The notes below the pieces were generated by a model. The model made no database searches. It saw nothing but the letters and a program-made list of their open reading frames with translations, and was not told the DNA's origin. Positions 12,569 through 22,968 of a DNA stretch of 64,000 nt are shown piece after piece. The stretch is from Mycoemilia scoparia. Taxonomy: Eukaryota; Kickxellomycota; Kickxellomycetes; Kickxellales; Kickxellaceae. Every line of letters starts with the position of its first letter. Position 1 is the stretch's first letter. Position numbers and translations under genes: made by a program. The DNA lies in assembly GCA_027575805.1 (NCBI GenBank), contig JANBPU010000030.1:62001-126000 (forward strand), read 5' to 3'.

Positions 12569-12812
12569 AGGTGATAATTTATGAAGGGTGACCATTTGGC
12601 AAGTTCTCCACCGAAAGGGAACAGACAGATACCCTCATATATATTCTCTGCAAACAGGTCCATAAGTCATGCATTTTAGCTACAGTCTGGCTATTATCCA
12701 AAGTATTATCCTGGTACACCCTTGATGGAGAATGTGCCATTTGATAATCAACTGTGATTGCCCCTATAATCGTTGGCGACCACCAAAAGTCGCCCTTCAA
12801 AAATCATGATCC
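12569..12812. mobile_element. Family A MITE-like element interrupted by a family B element
   Basis: The left end AGGTGATAATTTATGAAGGGT and the right end CGCCCTTCAAAAATCATGATCC are the family A inverted ends; ATAT follows on the right. The interior reads GATAATCAACTGTGATTGCCCC as in other copies. It is split after GGGTGACCATTT by the family B insertion at 12598-12738. Confidence 0.75.
12598..12738 (+). mobile_element. Family B MITE-like element, nested copy
   Basis: 141 bp, starting GGCAAGTTCTCCACCGAAAG and ending GATGGAGAATGTGCC. It is flanked on both sides by ATTT, a 4-bp target duplication inside the host family A element. The middle half is diverged from other copies. Confidence 0.75.
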
Positions 12813-13477
12813 ATATGAGTTTGGGGCTGATGATATTAGGGTTACTCCATGTGATCTGTCACCATGCTTTGCAAATAACTTACATGGTCAGGGGGAGGAG
12901 GCTGAGCGTGTCATATGCCAGCACCAGCAGCCCTAACTTTACAATTTAAACAAAAAATGTATAGCATGTTTATCTTTTCATGAAATCAAATTAAAGCCAC
13001 ACATTCAGGGTAAACTGAAGGATCCAATCTTCTTGGCAATGTTGCGTTTTTGTTAGAACCAAAGCTGCTCTCTATCTAAGCAAGGTAACAATAATGTCCC
13101 ATTTAACAACCAGCCCAAATGCACTCCTTTCGAGCTGTTAAATGGTGGCAAAAATGGCTATGCGAATAACCCCCCTGGTATTTATGTGTGCGAATGGCTG
13201 GATCTATTAGTTTTCCATCGTCACTGACTCGTATGCAAGGCTTTAGTGTTCCCAGGAAACCCAAAAACTGTCACATTTATCTTCCCAACATAGTAGCAGT
13301 AGTAGCAGTATCAGTCTTATTCTTTTCTTTGTTGCTATTGCATATTGTTTTTACTCTATCCCCCTCTATAAATAACCTGTATATATACACAAAATACCAA
13401 GCACTTTGCCGCCGCTCTTTGCATACACACACAAACGCACCTACATACATATATTGCCAAAGGAAAAGGTTGTCAAA

Positions 13478-14930
13478 ATGAGTGTTGAAATGACTCGCCT
13501 TAGCCAATTTATGGCAGATTGTATGACTGTCGGTTGCTTGCGGGTAATGTGAAAACACTACGGCCGGTAGTTTGATATTATTCTTCAATATGCTTCAACC
13601 TCATTGCAACTTTACTTTAAAAGTGTTAACCAGGGAAATGTATTTGTCTGTGTATTATCATCATCATTATCATTATTGTTGTTATGATCGATTATATTAG
13701 GGATTTGCGCATTTTGAACTTGAGGTTAGAAGTTGTGAAGAAATAATATTGAGAGTACGGCGGCCCTCAAAAGACGGAAGCAACGAAGATGATGGTGACA
13801 TTAGTAAAAATACGCCACTAACTCTATCAACACTAATAATGGCAAAGAATATGTAAGCTAGCACACATTCGCATTTATATTAAAGCTATCATTCCAATGT
13901 TTTGTTATCGCTTTAATGAATATATTGCTTCGTTAACCTAACTCGAATCTACCAAATGGATATCATGCATGTATAGAAAAGACTTTGATTGCAGAGAAGA
14001 AACACGGCAAATGTAGGTTTAAGACACAAGAAAGCACTGTATTTGGAATGGCTTATATATAGGATTGATTCTTCAAAACTAAACAGTATGCCTGTTCATA
14101 TGTGTGCGTACGTCATAATACAGGCTTGGTAGAGGGGATATGAAAGCCGAACCGCCAAAGATTCTAGCAGATAGCGATTTGAAATCCGATACAAAGTCGA
14201 TAAATTTCCTTATCGCTGGATATTCAAGATATCAATGTCCATATGTTTGGGTAGGTCTGCTATATATTATAGTTGTAAATACTAGTATAATCATAGTTGC
14301 AAACCTTTTTATATGGACAGCTAATCAACCGCTTTATAATTGTTCTCTTTATAGTTACGGTCAGATGCAAAGGAACTAATTGATTTCGAAGAAAACCAGG
14401 TTTTTGACAGAGACAGCCCACTTGACCTTGAGTCTATGAGATATTGGCGGAACTATGGTAAGCTTTTCACAACAATTTTAAATGTACATCCTAAACCATT
14501 ATCTATGTATATACCAACAGTGCCCTATTTTGTCTTTTGATAGATATCCGCCCATGGGATGTTCTAGCAGAGATTTTGACAAACACCACTTTGAAGCCTG
14601 ACGAAAATCCATTCAAGATCGATTATTCATTTTTTGAGAAGATTCCAGTTGAAGAAAGTGTCATTTCAATTGGCGCAATGCTTGATTTTCTTAGAAAGGT
14701 ATATCTACGACATTATGTATTTAGTGATACTGGTAAGCCAACCATTACTTTGAATGATTTCCATTATATTCCATAGTGATCACTGCTCTTGCTGCCAGTA
14801 TCATGGGTGACTAATGTCCTGCCATGCTGTTCTATATTTCCATTTTTTAGTTATGAAAGATATTGTGTATTTGCAGCTGCGTCACTTTCAAAACATAAAT
14901 ATGCTTCGGGAACGTGGGTCTATTGCCTAG
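13478..14930 (+). CDS. Unrecognised 238-aa protein, six exons
   Basis: Exons: 13478-13543, 13701-13852, 14124-14250, 14355-14457, 14544-14732, 14851-14930, all phase-compatible with ordinary GT-AG signals. The protein begins MSVEMTRLSQFMADC, has an acidic loop (SNEDDGD), a Pro/Tyr/Trp-containing block (GYSRYQCPYVW) and a second conserved-looking block (MRYWRNYDIRPWDVLAEIL). It ends in amphipathic helices (MKDIVYLQLRHFQNINMLRE). No signal peptide, transmembrane segment, zinc motif or nucleotide-binding motif is visible. Clean splicing and globular composition argue for a real gene. An earlier donor at 14699 is an alternative end for exon 5. I do not recognise the family and assign no function. 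Confidence 0.65.
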
Positions 14931-15210
14931 AAACGATGGTTGTGCTTCTTGGATTCTTAGAAATGAATAACCCCTTATCCTGCGCAAAAATAAGACACCA
15001 GCAGCAAAAACAACAACAAAGGTGGTGGTAGGAGTATTAGTAGTGCTTGATTTATTCAAAGCCAGAACCTTGTGCGCTATGTAACCACACATAAATCAAT
15101 CATCAATAATGTAATTTACTCGCATAAACGCGCTCCATTTACACAGCTCTGGCTTTTCATTTCAAAATACACAATATAACCCAAATATGGGATTTATAAA
15201 TAAAAGCTGT

Positions 15211-16643
15211 CTATGATGAGGTATTATGATGGCTCAAAGGTCTTAGATCTAACGCTTTTTTATATGGTGGATTAATCATGCTTTTCATCGAGGTGTATAT
15301 TTCATGACTCCCTGATGAATCGTCCTCAGCAGTTTCTTCTATTTTGAAATGGCATTCTGTAACATCGAAGCCACTGAGATCACCGCATGCCACGAACGGT
15401 GTAATGAATCTGTTCCTTCCGACATACATGCTTTGTGTATCGTAGGGTATGCCCATCAGTGGGTTGGCCATAGTTTGTATGTAATCATTTGGTGGGGAAT
15501 AGTCCAAGCAAACTATAAAGCTCTCTATAAAAATAATTAAAGTGTATCATGGTCATTTGTAACAGAATTGCAATTTCTACATAGCTGGGGATCAATGGAT
15601 TGTTACTTGCCTATACTTGATTCACGAGAACTCCGCGGCTTGACAATATGAACAGTTTTGAAAAACACCTTCATTTGGGCATACAGAAGCGTCATGTCCT
15701 TTCCTCGGAATATCTTGGCCACAAAGTTTCCTCCTGCCCGGAGCACATGGGTTGTAATATTTAGGGCCTATAATATTATTTAACATTAAATCTGTCTTGT
15801 AAACTCTGTGTACGTATTTGACTTTGATTTAAATTCCAAAAATTGTTGTTTACCGCCAAAATCAGTTGTGCCTGAATATATTCGTCAAGATCATGCAAAC
15901 CTGTCACTATTAACCAGGTTTAAATAATTTGAATTGTTAAATTTTTATATTCATAATTTTTACTAATGTAGTAAACTGACAATTCAGGCTTACCATCTGG
16001 TGCTCCGTCGCTTACAACTAGATCAGACTTTTCGCCCTTAAAATGCGAGGTTATGCTTTCTGCCGTAGATAACTTTGTAATGTCGCCCTGAAGTTGAATT
16101 ACTCCAGGAAGTGGTGCCTGGATACAATCATTTGTAAAAGTACAATCTGTTAATTTCTCTAGCATTATACTGCTAGAACAAATTCTTGTACGAATTATAA
16201 TTAAAGTGCATACCATTGCTTGGAGATCAACAGCAACAATCTTTGGCTCTTCTTTTCCATCACCCCTACATACAATGCCATCAATCGCGTATTCAGTAGT
16301 CAAGCCAGCAGAGATATTATTTAGTATCTGAACAAAGGTGTATTGGGTACTTGCTTTAGTTTTCGACTCAAGACTTGTGACCAACTTCCTGGTGCTGCAC
16401 ATAGATCAACAGCCTTTGTAACGCCTAAATGAACAAATGGACATAGGACCAATGAATCCATCGGTTAGTATGTCTTTTTGGGGCTATAGACGCTGCAAAT
16501 AGGCTATGTTTTAATTCCTTGCCTTCGAAAATATGAAAATCCTCGTCTATTTGAAGCAATTTGAATGCACTTCTGGCACGCCACCCCTGCTCTTTGGCCA
16601 AACGATAGTATATATCACGCTTATCTTTAGATGCTCTGACCAT
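15211..16643 (-). CDS. TRM7: tRNA (Cm32/Nm34) 2'-O-methyltransferase, FtsJ family
   Basis: Exons (complement): 16523-16643, 16355-16424, 16214-16265, 15994-16117, 15854-15906, 15611-15767, 15211-15524; 296 aa. It begins [20 protein letters not shown] and [11 protein letters not shown] as in Trm7/FTSJ1, with the SAM motif [18 protein letters not shown], then IVAVDLQAM and the [15 protein letters not shown] block. The FtsJ catalytic residues are visible: Lys in WRARSAFK, Asp in SDGAPD, Lys in VAKIFRGKD and Glu in SSIESF. The enzyme methylates anticodon-loop positions 32 and 34 of several tRNAs with partner proteins. Introns 1, 2 and 6 start GCAAGG, GCAAGT and GCAAGT; only these keep phase and family alignment. 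Intron 1 has a TACTAAC branch site. Confidence 0.93.
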
Positions 16644-16946
16644 CGCTTAAAATAATAATATTTCTCTAAAAAAATTGGGATACAAAGATTACAGAAAAGG
16701 CAAAGTAAAACAAAGGTATACTGACGACAGCAAGAAGCTGGCATGATTGATGAGAAAGCCTGTAGAGTTGCTATGGTGATCCTGAAAGTAATCTAGGTGA
16801 TGAATTTTGGATCAGCCAAAAATGGGTCGTACGCCCATACTTTGGAGAGCTTTGAAAAATAACCCAAATATTCAATTAAAAGCCAGCCATGAAGAATGAT
16901 TTTGGAAATCGTCAAATACCTTTATGCTGTTGGTAGTGCAAAGGCA
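16644..16946. promoter_or_regulatory. Shared upstream region of TRM7 and SMN
   Basis: A 303-bp divergent intergenic gap. An in-frame upstream Met at 16896 could extend the SMN homologue, but the extension is hydrophobic and unlike the family. Confidence 0.35.
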
Positions 16947-18285
16947 ATGAGTGTTCCAAGAGAGAGAGTCCATACCAACTACTACAAAGACGATAGTGAT
17001 AACGAGAATAATGCCGAGAATGAAAATATTCTAGACAACACTGGTATCAATAGCCCAGAGATCACGCCATCAGAGGAGACTGAAGAAAACCAAAAAGAGG
17101 TAAGAAAGCTGGCTTTATTAGGGATATATATGTATAATCTAGTTGTAGTTGACATAGCCTGATTAATGAAAAACAATGCTTGGGATCGATTTAAAACGTA
17201 GCTGACGGCAGAAGAAATCTGGGATGATAGTGCATTAATAAAAGCCTGGGATGAGGCAGTTGACGATTTCAGACAGGGCCATACTTCACTAGGAGGCAAA
17301 GGAAAAGGCAAAGGGAAAAAAAGAGGAAATGCATCCAAGGTAAATTCCGAATAGAAATGAATAGCCGCTGGTACTAGCTTTTGAGGCCTGCTAACTATAT
17401 ACGCAACCCATTCTCGATTACTCTACCCTATAGGCTCTCTTCGGTTCAAAGAACACGCAAAAATCCCCAGCTGGAACATATGTGGCCAAGAATAAAGCCA
17501 ATGGCACACCCCGGCCCAAAAAAAGAGCAAGAGTAAGCCATGGACACCTCTGTGTTTTACACCAATATCTTTGAAATTAGGCAGATGTGCCATATCATTG
17601 TGCTTACACCATTTATTTATTATATTTAGACTACCATAGAAGCCACCGAAGAGGATGAAGATCAGGATGGCGGCGAAGATGAGGAAGAGGAATATAACTA
17701 CGGATATCACTATGGGTATCCATATTACCAACAAAACATGTATTATCCTCCTCATGCTCCCTCACCATATTACCCATATCCTGGTGGTACAGGCTACTAC
17801 CCGGCGCCGCATCATACTCAACCGCCATCCCTAGGCCTTCCACTACCACCCCCACCATCTCTACAAGCACTAGCAGGATCGTCCAATGTAAGTCCTTCGC
17901 TTGTGTAAAACAACTCAATGAGAAATCTATTTTTATATACAGATCTAACAAAATGTTGTTATTTTTATAGACTTTGACTCCTCCAACACCAGAAAATGGT
18001 AAAACTTTATAATCCACGCCATCATATTGCACATTATATGTAATTTATGCAGATTCCCACATATAGTATAAGCAACTAACTGTTATATATACCGTTTTTA
18101 TGTTTTTAGCCCAAGATGCGCTAATGAAGGCGTACATGTCCTGGTACTCATCGGGCTATTATATTGGGTATTACCATGTAAGGATCAGACAGTTTCCAAG
18201 TGACAACGCACATCAGGCAATAATCAAAGTTGCTAAAATATATAATGTATTAATGCAAATGTAGGCTCTTCAGAACAAGAAATGA
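16947..18285 (+). CDS. SMN1: Survival motor neuron (SMN) homologue, snRNP assembly
   Basis: Exons: 16947-17099, 17202-17339, 17434-17532, 17630-17887, 17971-17998, 18110-18177, 18265-18285; about 254 aa. The Gemin2-binding helix IWDDSALIKAWDEAVDDFR lies near residues 56-74. The C-terminal YG box LMKAYMSWYSSGYYIGYYHA mediates oligomerisation, and the protein ends NKK. Between them are a Lys/Gly-rich stretch, a short basic block, an acidic run and a Tyr/Pro-rich region. No Tudor fold is visible, as in fission yeast Smn1. The protein should act with Gemin2 to load Sm proteins on spliceosomal snRNA. It is divergent from TRM7, with its 3' end 110 bp from SERF. Confidence 0.88.
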
Positions 18286-18395
18286 GGCAAAGCCAAATTA
18301 GCACTATGCGCTACACATGCGCGCATATAGCCAGTTGAACAAACCCTATGAATCGCCGATAAATAGCACTCGCTGCTTATGCATTCGAATATAGT

Positions 18396-18908
18396 TTACT
18401 TGGCCTTGGCCGTAGCTCCGCCATTGGCAGATGCAAGTTTTAGCTCCTTTTGCTAAACAAATATACAATCAAAAATATAGTCCATATTATAATTTTCTTG
18501 GAAATAAATGCGAATGAGCCTGATACAAGTAGTTGCTATATCATTATTCTTACTCTTTGTTTCTCACGCATAATCTCGGCATCTCTAATAATCCAATTAA
18601 GTCCACATATTCAATACACTGTACTTTTATTTCCGGAGTATTGCTGGCCACGTATGTTTCCATGATATTTATGCCTTACCTTTCTTGTCTTGATTTAAAG
18701 GTCATGCCATCCTCACTCTTCTTGCCCTTCATTTCCTGGGCCTTCTTCTTTTGGTTCTTTTGGCGGGCAAGTTCACGTTGATTTCCGCCTATATCATACC
18801 ACACCACATTCATATACCATGACATGTATTTGAGCCCAAGTCGCTTATGTATTTTATAAATTTTGGATATTTGTTGTAAAATGTTTGGAATGGTCACTCA
18901 CGAGCCAT
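18396..18908 (-). CDS. SERF (4F5) family small basic protein
   Basis: Exons (complement): 18902-18908, 18680-18788, 18554-18584, 18396-18452; 67 aa. The first coding exon is only 7 nt (Met-Ala and one base). The protein begins MARGNQRELARQKNQKKK, the SERF/4F5 signature, followed by KGKKSEDGMTFKSRQERDAE and a Lys/Ala tail. SERF proteins are small, highly charged and disordered; animal members change amyloid aggregation kinetics and bind RNA. It is convergent with the SMN homologue. Confidence 0.85.
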
Positions 18909-20463
18909 GTTTATTTTATATACAATATGTTTGTCCGGAATTAAGATTGGGTATTGATTTGTTAAAAGGTTGTGCTGTAAGTAAAAGTCGCTGCTGCGTA
19001 TGCTGGAAAAAATCGAGTGCAATATATATATATAACTGTGGCCGTGTATATATGACAATGTTCGTTCCAGCAAATGGACTAAAGTAAACGATGAGGTTTG
19101 CAAGCCAGCAAAGATAAATATAGAGCAAGTATAAAACTGATAAAAAGAAAAGACAAAGGTTTCAAATAACTTGTGCGTGGCTACTTTTTGAGTAAAACTC
19201 GCCAAAGTAGTAGTAGTTGCTTTGGTAACCAGTTAAAAAGTGGTTTAGCTTTTGATTCACCCTTAATCAAAAACAAACCACTATCAGCCAGGACAACAAG
19301 CCACCCCCATAGCTTTGCTTTTGTTCTAACACTCTCTTTCCGTTTCTCTTATGCTTAGGGGTGTACTCTAATGTTTCAAACTCAGTATTTCTGTCCCACA
19401 TGTCTGTGTATGTGAGTAGTTATTTTTAAAGGGCTAAATTAATATTATCAATTGAAAATATAGGCTTGGCCAGTATGCAAGTTTAAACTGGCCCACTAGT
19501 AAACTTGACCCTTCAAAAACAATCACTCATTTATGTGCGGAGATAAATTATAAAGTGGATACACAACCCAAAGATGACCTGGCTATAGTCCCATTAATGT
19601 CAAGACTCTAAAAACCTTGAAAACTGTTGAGTGCTGTGTAACTGCAATTGACAATTGAAAATATCGAGGTAAGCTAAATTAAATAACAAAAAATTCCCTC
19701 CATTGCTAAGTCATATCAAGAGTAAAAAATAAAAAATTCCAAAACCTTTTCCGCCAAGCACTCCACAAGCTGTTGTCAAGTTAGAGGGTCGATGTGGTCG
19801 TCCATCCTTATCTGGATTACTGTGATTTACAAGGGAATTTGCCTTGCAATTCTACTCCCTAAAAATATCCAGTAATTACAAATAAACTCAAACCATATTA
19901 AGTAGTAGTTATAGCCTATTACATGGCTGTGAGAAAAAATGGGGACGGAAAAAACATTGATCCAGACTCGAACTTTATCATACTAACTTAAAAAATACAT
20001 ATCAACAGAAAGCTGATATCATTTTCAATGTCCTCCCAAAGGAGTCATGATATGACTGTGATAAAACTGCCCAGGAACTACAAAGATGAAATAGTAAAGA
20101 TTATATAAAGTCAGCCAAGTTAAAGATCTTTGTGTTTAATAGTCAATGTTGTACAATCCAATTACAAACATAAAGATGTCGAATGTGAAAAAGGCTATGT
20201 GGAGCTCATAGTAGTATTTATGACGATCATACTGAGATATCATCACATATAGTTAATGTAGCCTTCTGCTAAATGTGATGTACTATATTAACACACACAT
20301 GTAACTTAATATAAAAGGGGAACTGTATCGTAATTATACTAGAAATAAAAAAGACTATGAAATCAATGGTTGTGGCAATAAAGACATAATAGCACCACAA
20401 ATATCGAGGTAAAGACATTATTGTGATATTTAAATAGCGAAAATAATCACAAAAAAAAGATTT
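18909..20463. other. Long AT-rich intergenic region
   Basis: About 1.55 kb between SERF and tRNA-Arg. Short frames on both strands have no family resemblance or credible splicing. TATATATA runs occur near 19021-19035. No family A or B element is recognised. Confidence 0.45.
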
Positions 20464-20536
20464 GGTGCTATGGCCCAATGGTTAAGGCGCCTGACTACGG
20501 ATCAGGAGATTCCAGGTTCGACTCCTGGTAGCATCG
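20464..20536 (+). tRNA. tRNA-Arg (anticodon ACG)
   Basis: Cloverleaf: acceptor GGTGCTA pairs with TAGCATC (one G-T), discriminator G. The D arm is GCCCAATGGTTAAGGC-like. The anticodon stem CCTGA/TCAGG encloses loop CTACGGA with ACG at 20497-20499 (A34 presumably edited to inosine). The T arm is CCAGG-TTCGACT-CCTGG. There is no intron and CCA is not encoded. Internal A and B boxes fit RNA polymerase III. T-rich stretches follow within 16 bases (20541-20552) as terminator. Confidence 0.97.
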
Positions 20537-20560
20537 TTAACTTTTGCTTTTTATCAAGTG
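20537..20560 (+). terminator. Pol III T-run terminator of tRNA-Arg
   Basis: TTTT at about 20541-20544 and TTTTT at about 20548-20552, directly downstream of the tRNA gene, as expected for RNA polymerase III termination. Confidence 0.7.
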
Positions 20561-21068
20561 CTTATCAATTTTGTGTACCCCTATTTCATCTGCTATATAT
20601 TTTATCCATTCCCTATTATTTTGCCTGAGTTTCCTTGTTCCTGATTACTACCCCAAAAATTACTATTCAAATTAACATGACTACTATAATCATACCAACT
20701 TTATTATTAAAGTTTACAGGCTTAAATGACTTTTCCTGCCATTAGCAACTAAATGTGCAGAATAAAGTATAAATGATTGGCTCGTATTTATAGCTCTGCG
20801 ATGCTGCAATGTCCACTCAATATCTAAAACACCTTCAAAGAAAGAAAGGAAATGAATGAGTGACTGTTAGCTGTCACTCCTGCAGCCCCAAATTAAGCAA
20901 CAAATACCAAAAGCACGGTTTTTCTACACCATTAAACAATTAATAGAGACTATTTTATATTTAACAAGGATTATGACATGGTATGTTAAGATTCTTTTAA
21001 AGTATAAATATTTTGTATGCCTTTTTATCAAGACTGGTATAAAAATACACACAAACTGAGACCAAAAC
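20537..21068. other. Intergenic region between tRNA-Arg and chitinase
   Basis: AT-rich, 532 bp. It presumably contains the 3' untranslated region of the chitinase gene. No gene or repeat was recognised. Confidence 0.4.
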
Positions 21069-22217
21069 TTAACCAAGATATTGAATCATCCTGTCTAAAA
21101 GGACATCTGCTCTATCTTGGTTGAGCTCCCAGATCATGACACCACCGAGCTGTTGTGTACATATATAGTGCATCTTCCATCCAACGCTATTAATATCGTC
21201 AAATGTGATCATGACCCTTTCGTTTGCATTATATAGATAAGGTGCTTTGGCGAGGTTATCCCAGTAAAGCGTGTAACCCGAATCTGGCTGCAGCATCTGA
21301 GTGGCCAGGTGACTATAGTCGAAGACGCCTTCCTCCCAAGTACCTTTTGGCAGTCCACTGAATGGCACGCCCAAACAGTCAGTACCCTGATGAATCGGAG
21401 CAGGGGAAACGTTAGCAAACCCACGACCATAGAGCCCGACACCCATGACCAGCTTTGAGGGTGGCACACCTCTTGACAGGAATTCCTTGACAACTTGATC
21501 GACAGACAGTGCATTTGGATTATAGGCAGGCTGGTAAAGGCACGAATGATGGCCAGTACGCTGCGACCACCCACCCTCAAAGTCATAGGCCATGATGTTG
21601 ATGAAATCGACAACCTTTGCGATGCTGAACAGATCCCAGTGCCGATGCATGAGGGGAGCAGCAGGAGCAGCAATACTGAGCTCATAGCGATGGCCATTCT
21701 GGGAGGGAGGCATCTTATCGAGCTGGTGACGCAGTTCCTGAAGCAGTAGTACAAGGTTTTTCCCATCATCAGGCGAACGGGCATTTTCGTCCATCCCCCC
21801 TTCGACAGGATATTCCCAGTCAATGTCAACCCCATCAAAGCCATATATCTTTACAAACTGACAAACCGATATGATGAATTTTCTTCTTCCGACCGGTGTT
21901 GAAGCTACTATGGAAAACTGGCCGGATTTCGACCACCCGCCTATTGATATTAGAACGCGGATATCTGGGTTGCGTCGATGGACACAGCAGCTTTTGCCGG
22001 TTAGCTGACGAACATTGCCTCTTATTGGGCCACCACCGTCTTCTGGATATGGCTTGTCTATATCAGCCCATTTGTCAGTAAAGGCTATCTCGCCATTCTT
22101 TATTTCTGTGAATGCGTAGTTTATGTGTGTCAGTTTTTCGGCAGGTATTGATTTGGGCTCGTATCCACGACTATAGATACTCCATGACGTGTAGTATCCA
22201 ATCTTTCTATAGGACAT
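21069..22217 (-). CDS. Chitinase, glycoside hydrolase family 18
   Basis: Single exon, 382 aa from this start. It begins MSYRKIGYYTSWSIYSRGYE. The catalytic signature DGVDIDWEYP (general acid Glu) lies near residues 130-139, with the upstream SIGGWS strand motif. The MAYDFEGGW block and a C-terminal VMIWELNQDR Trp motif complete the GH18 TIM barrel, which hydrolyses chitin. No carbohydrate-binding module or GPI signal is visible. The same frame is open to a Met at 22433; that 72-residue extension has hydrophobic stretches (LIIIILL, ISVLLILILHI) that could be a signal or anchor, so secretion is undecided. It is intronless beside intron-rich neighbours, as are LIP2 and DOT1. Confidence 0.9.
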   Translation of the reverse strand: MSYRKIGYYTSWSIYSRGYEPKSIPAEKLTHINYAFTEIKNGEIAFTDKWADIDKPYPEDGGGPIRGNVRQLTGKSCCVHRRNPDIRVLISIGGWSKSGQFSIVASTPVGRRKFIISVCQFVKIYGFDGVDIDWEYPVEGGMDENARSPDDGKNLVLLLQELRHQLDKMPPSQNGHRYELSIAAPAAPLMHRHWDLFSIAKVVDFINIMAYDFEGGWSQRTGHHSCLYQPAYNPNALSVDQVVKEFLSRGVPPSKLVMGVGLYGRGFANVSPAPIHQGTDCLGVPFSGLPKGTWEEGVFDYSHLATQMLQPDSGYTLYWDNLAKAPYLYNANERVMITFDDINSVGWKMHYICTQQLGGVMIWELNQDRADVLLDRMIQYLG

Positions 22218-22433
22218 GGCTGAATATGCTGTGGTGGGTGTATATATAAATGCGGGCGATGTATGGGTGGTGGTGATATGCAAAATAAGAATAAGAAGGA
22301 CGGAAATAACTACGTTATTAGCAATCTTTATAGAGGAGGGGGCGAGAAGGATGATAATAATAAGGAAAGAAGAAGCAGAAGAATAAGAATAGTAGTTTAT
22401 TATAGCTTGTGGTTTGCCACTGACATTTATCAA

Positions 22434-22968
22434 TCTGGTTCTGAACGTGTCCCTTGTATGTGGGTGGGTGTCTATAACAAATTAGGAAAGCCACACGGAG
22501 AGCAGGCCCTTTTATATAATTATGGGGGTATGTTTGTCCTTCTCTGCTTTTGGTACAAGTGTGTACTCAGAAATCGAATCTGCCTTGGGACTGGGGGTAA
22601 AAAAGCAAGTGTGGGAGTGAGAAAAAGCGATCAGTAAGGGCTGTTGATGATATCATGGCGTGGCGATTGTTTCTCTTGGAGGAAAATCGTTGTTTCCATT
22701 CGACCAAAAGAAGGTCACAATAAATAACACACAAAACAGTTTACTTGTAATTATTGTTGGCTGTCACAACTACCGCTATTATTATCATTGTTGTTGTTAT
22801 TGTTATTATCGTAATGCAAAAGCCTGTTAGCACAGACACACAAAGAGTCATATAGCATGGGATTCAACAAGGGATCCGGAGCTGTCGTCCTATAAAGCGA
22901 GAAGCACTTGGCCGAAGAGCGATCTGCAATCTCCACTTCTTTGGACGGAAGCGCGGAGGGGAAGGAGG
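22434..22968. other. Intergenic region upstream of chitinase
   Basis: Likely promoter and leader of the chitinase plus the 3' end of the geranylgeranyltransferase gene. It contains an imperfect AAT-type trinucleotide run near 22770-22812. No further gene was recognised. Confidence 0.4.

Larger units (their letters stand above)
12315..13477. other. Intergenic region with nested repeats
   Basis: No gene was found. A family A element with a family B element inside it occupies 12569-12812. The 13280-13460 stretch is AT-rich with TATATATACACA and CACACACA runs and probably contains the promoter and 5' leader of the gene starting at 13478. Confidence 0.5.

Noticed and set aside
13188..13588. Overlapping plus and minus frames near 13188-13588
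   Set aside because: Low-complexity TATA/CACA sequence; it overlaps the real first exon at 13478-13543.
16426..16522. Reading TRM7 exon 1 through to a stop near 16425 as a short protein
   Set aside because: It would remove the SAM-binding motif encoded in the next exon; the stretch has a TACTAAC branch point and ends in TTTAG, so it is an intron with a GC donor.
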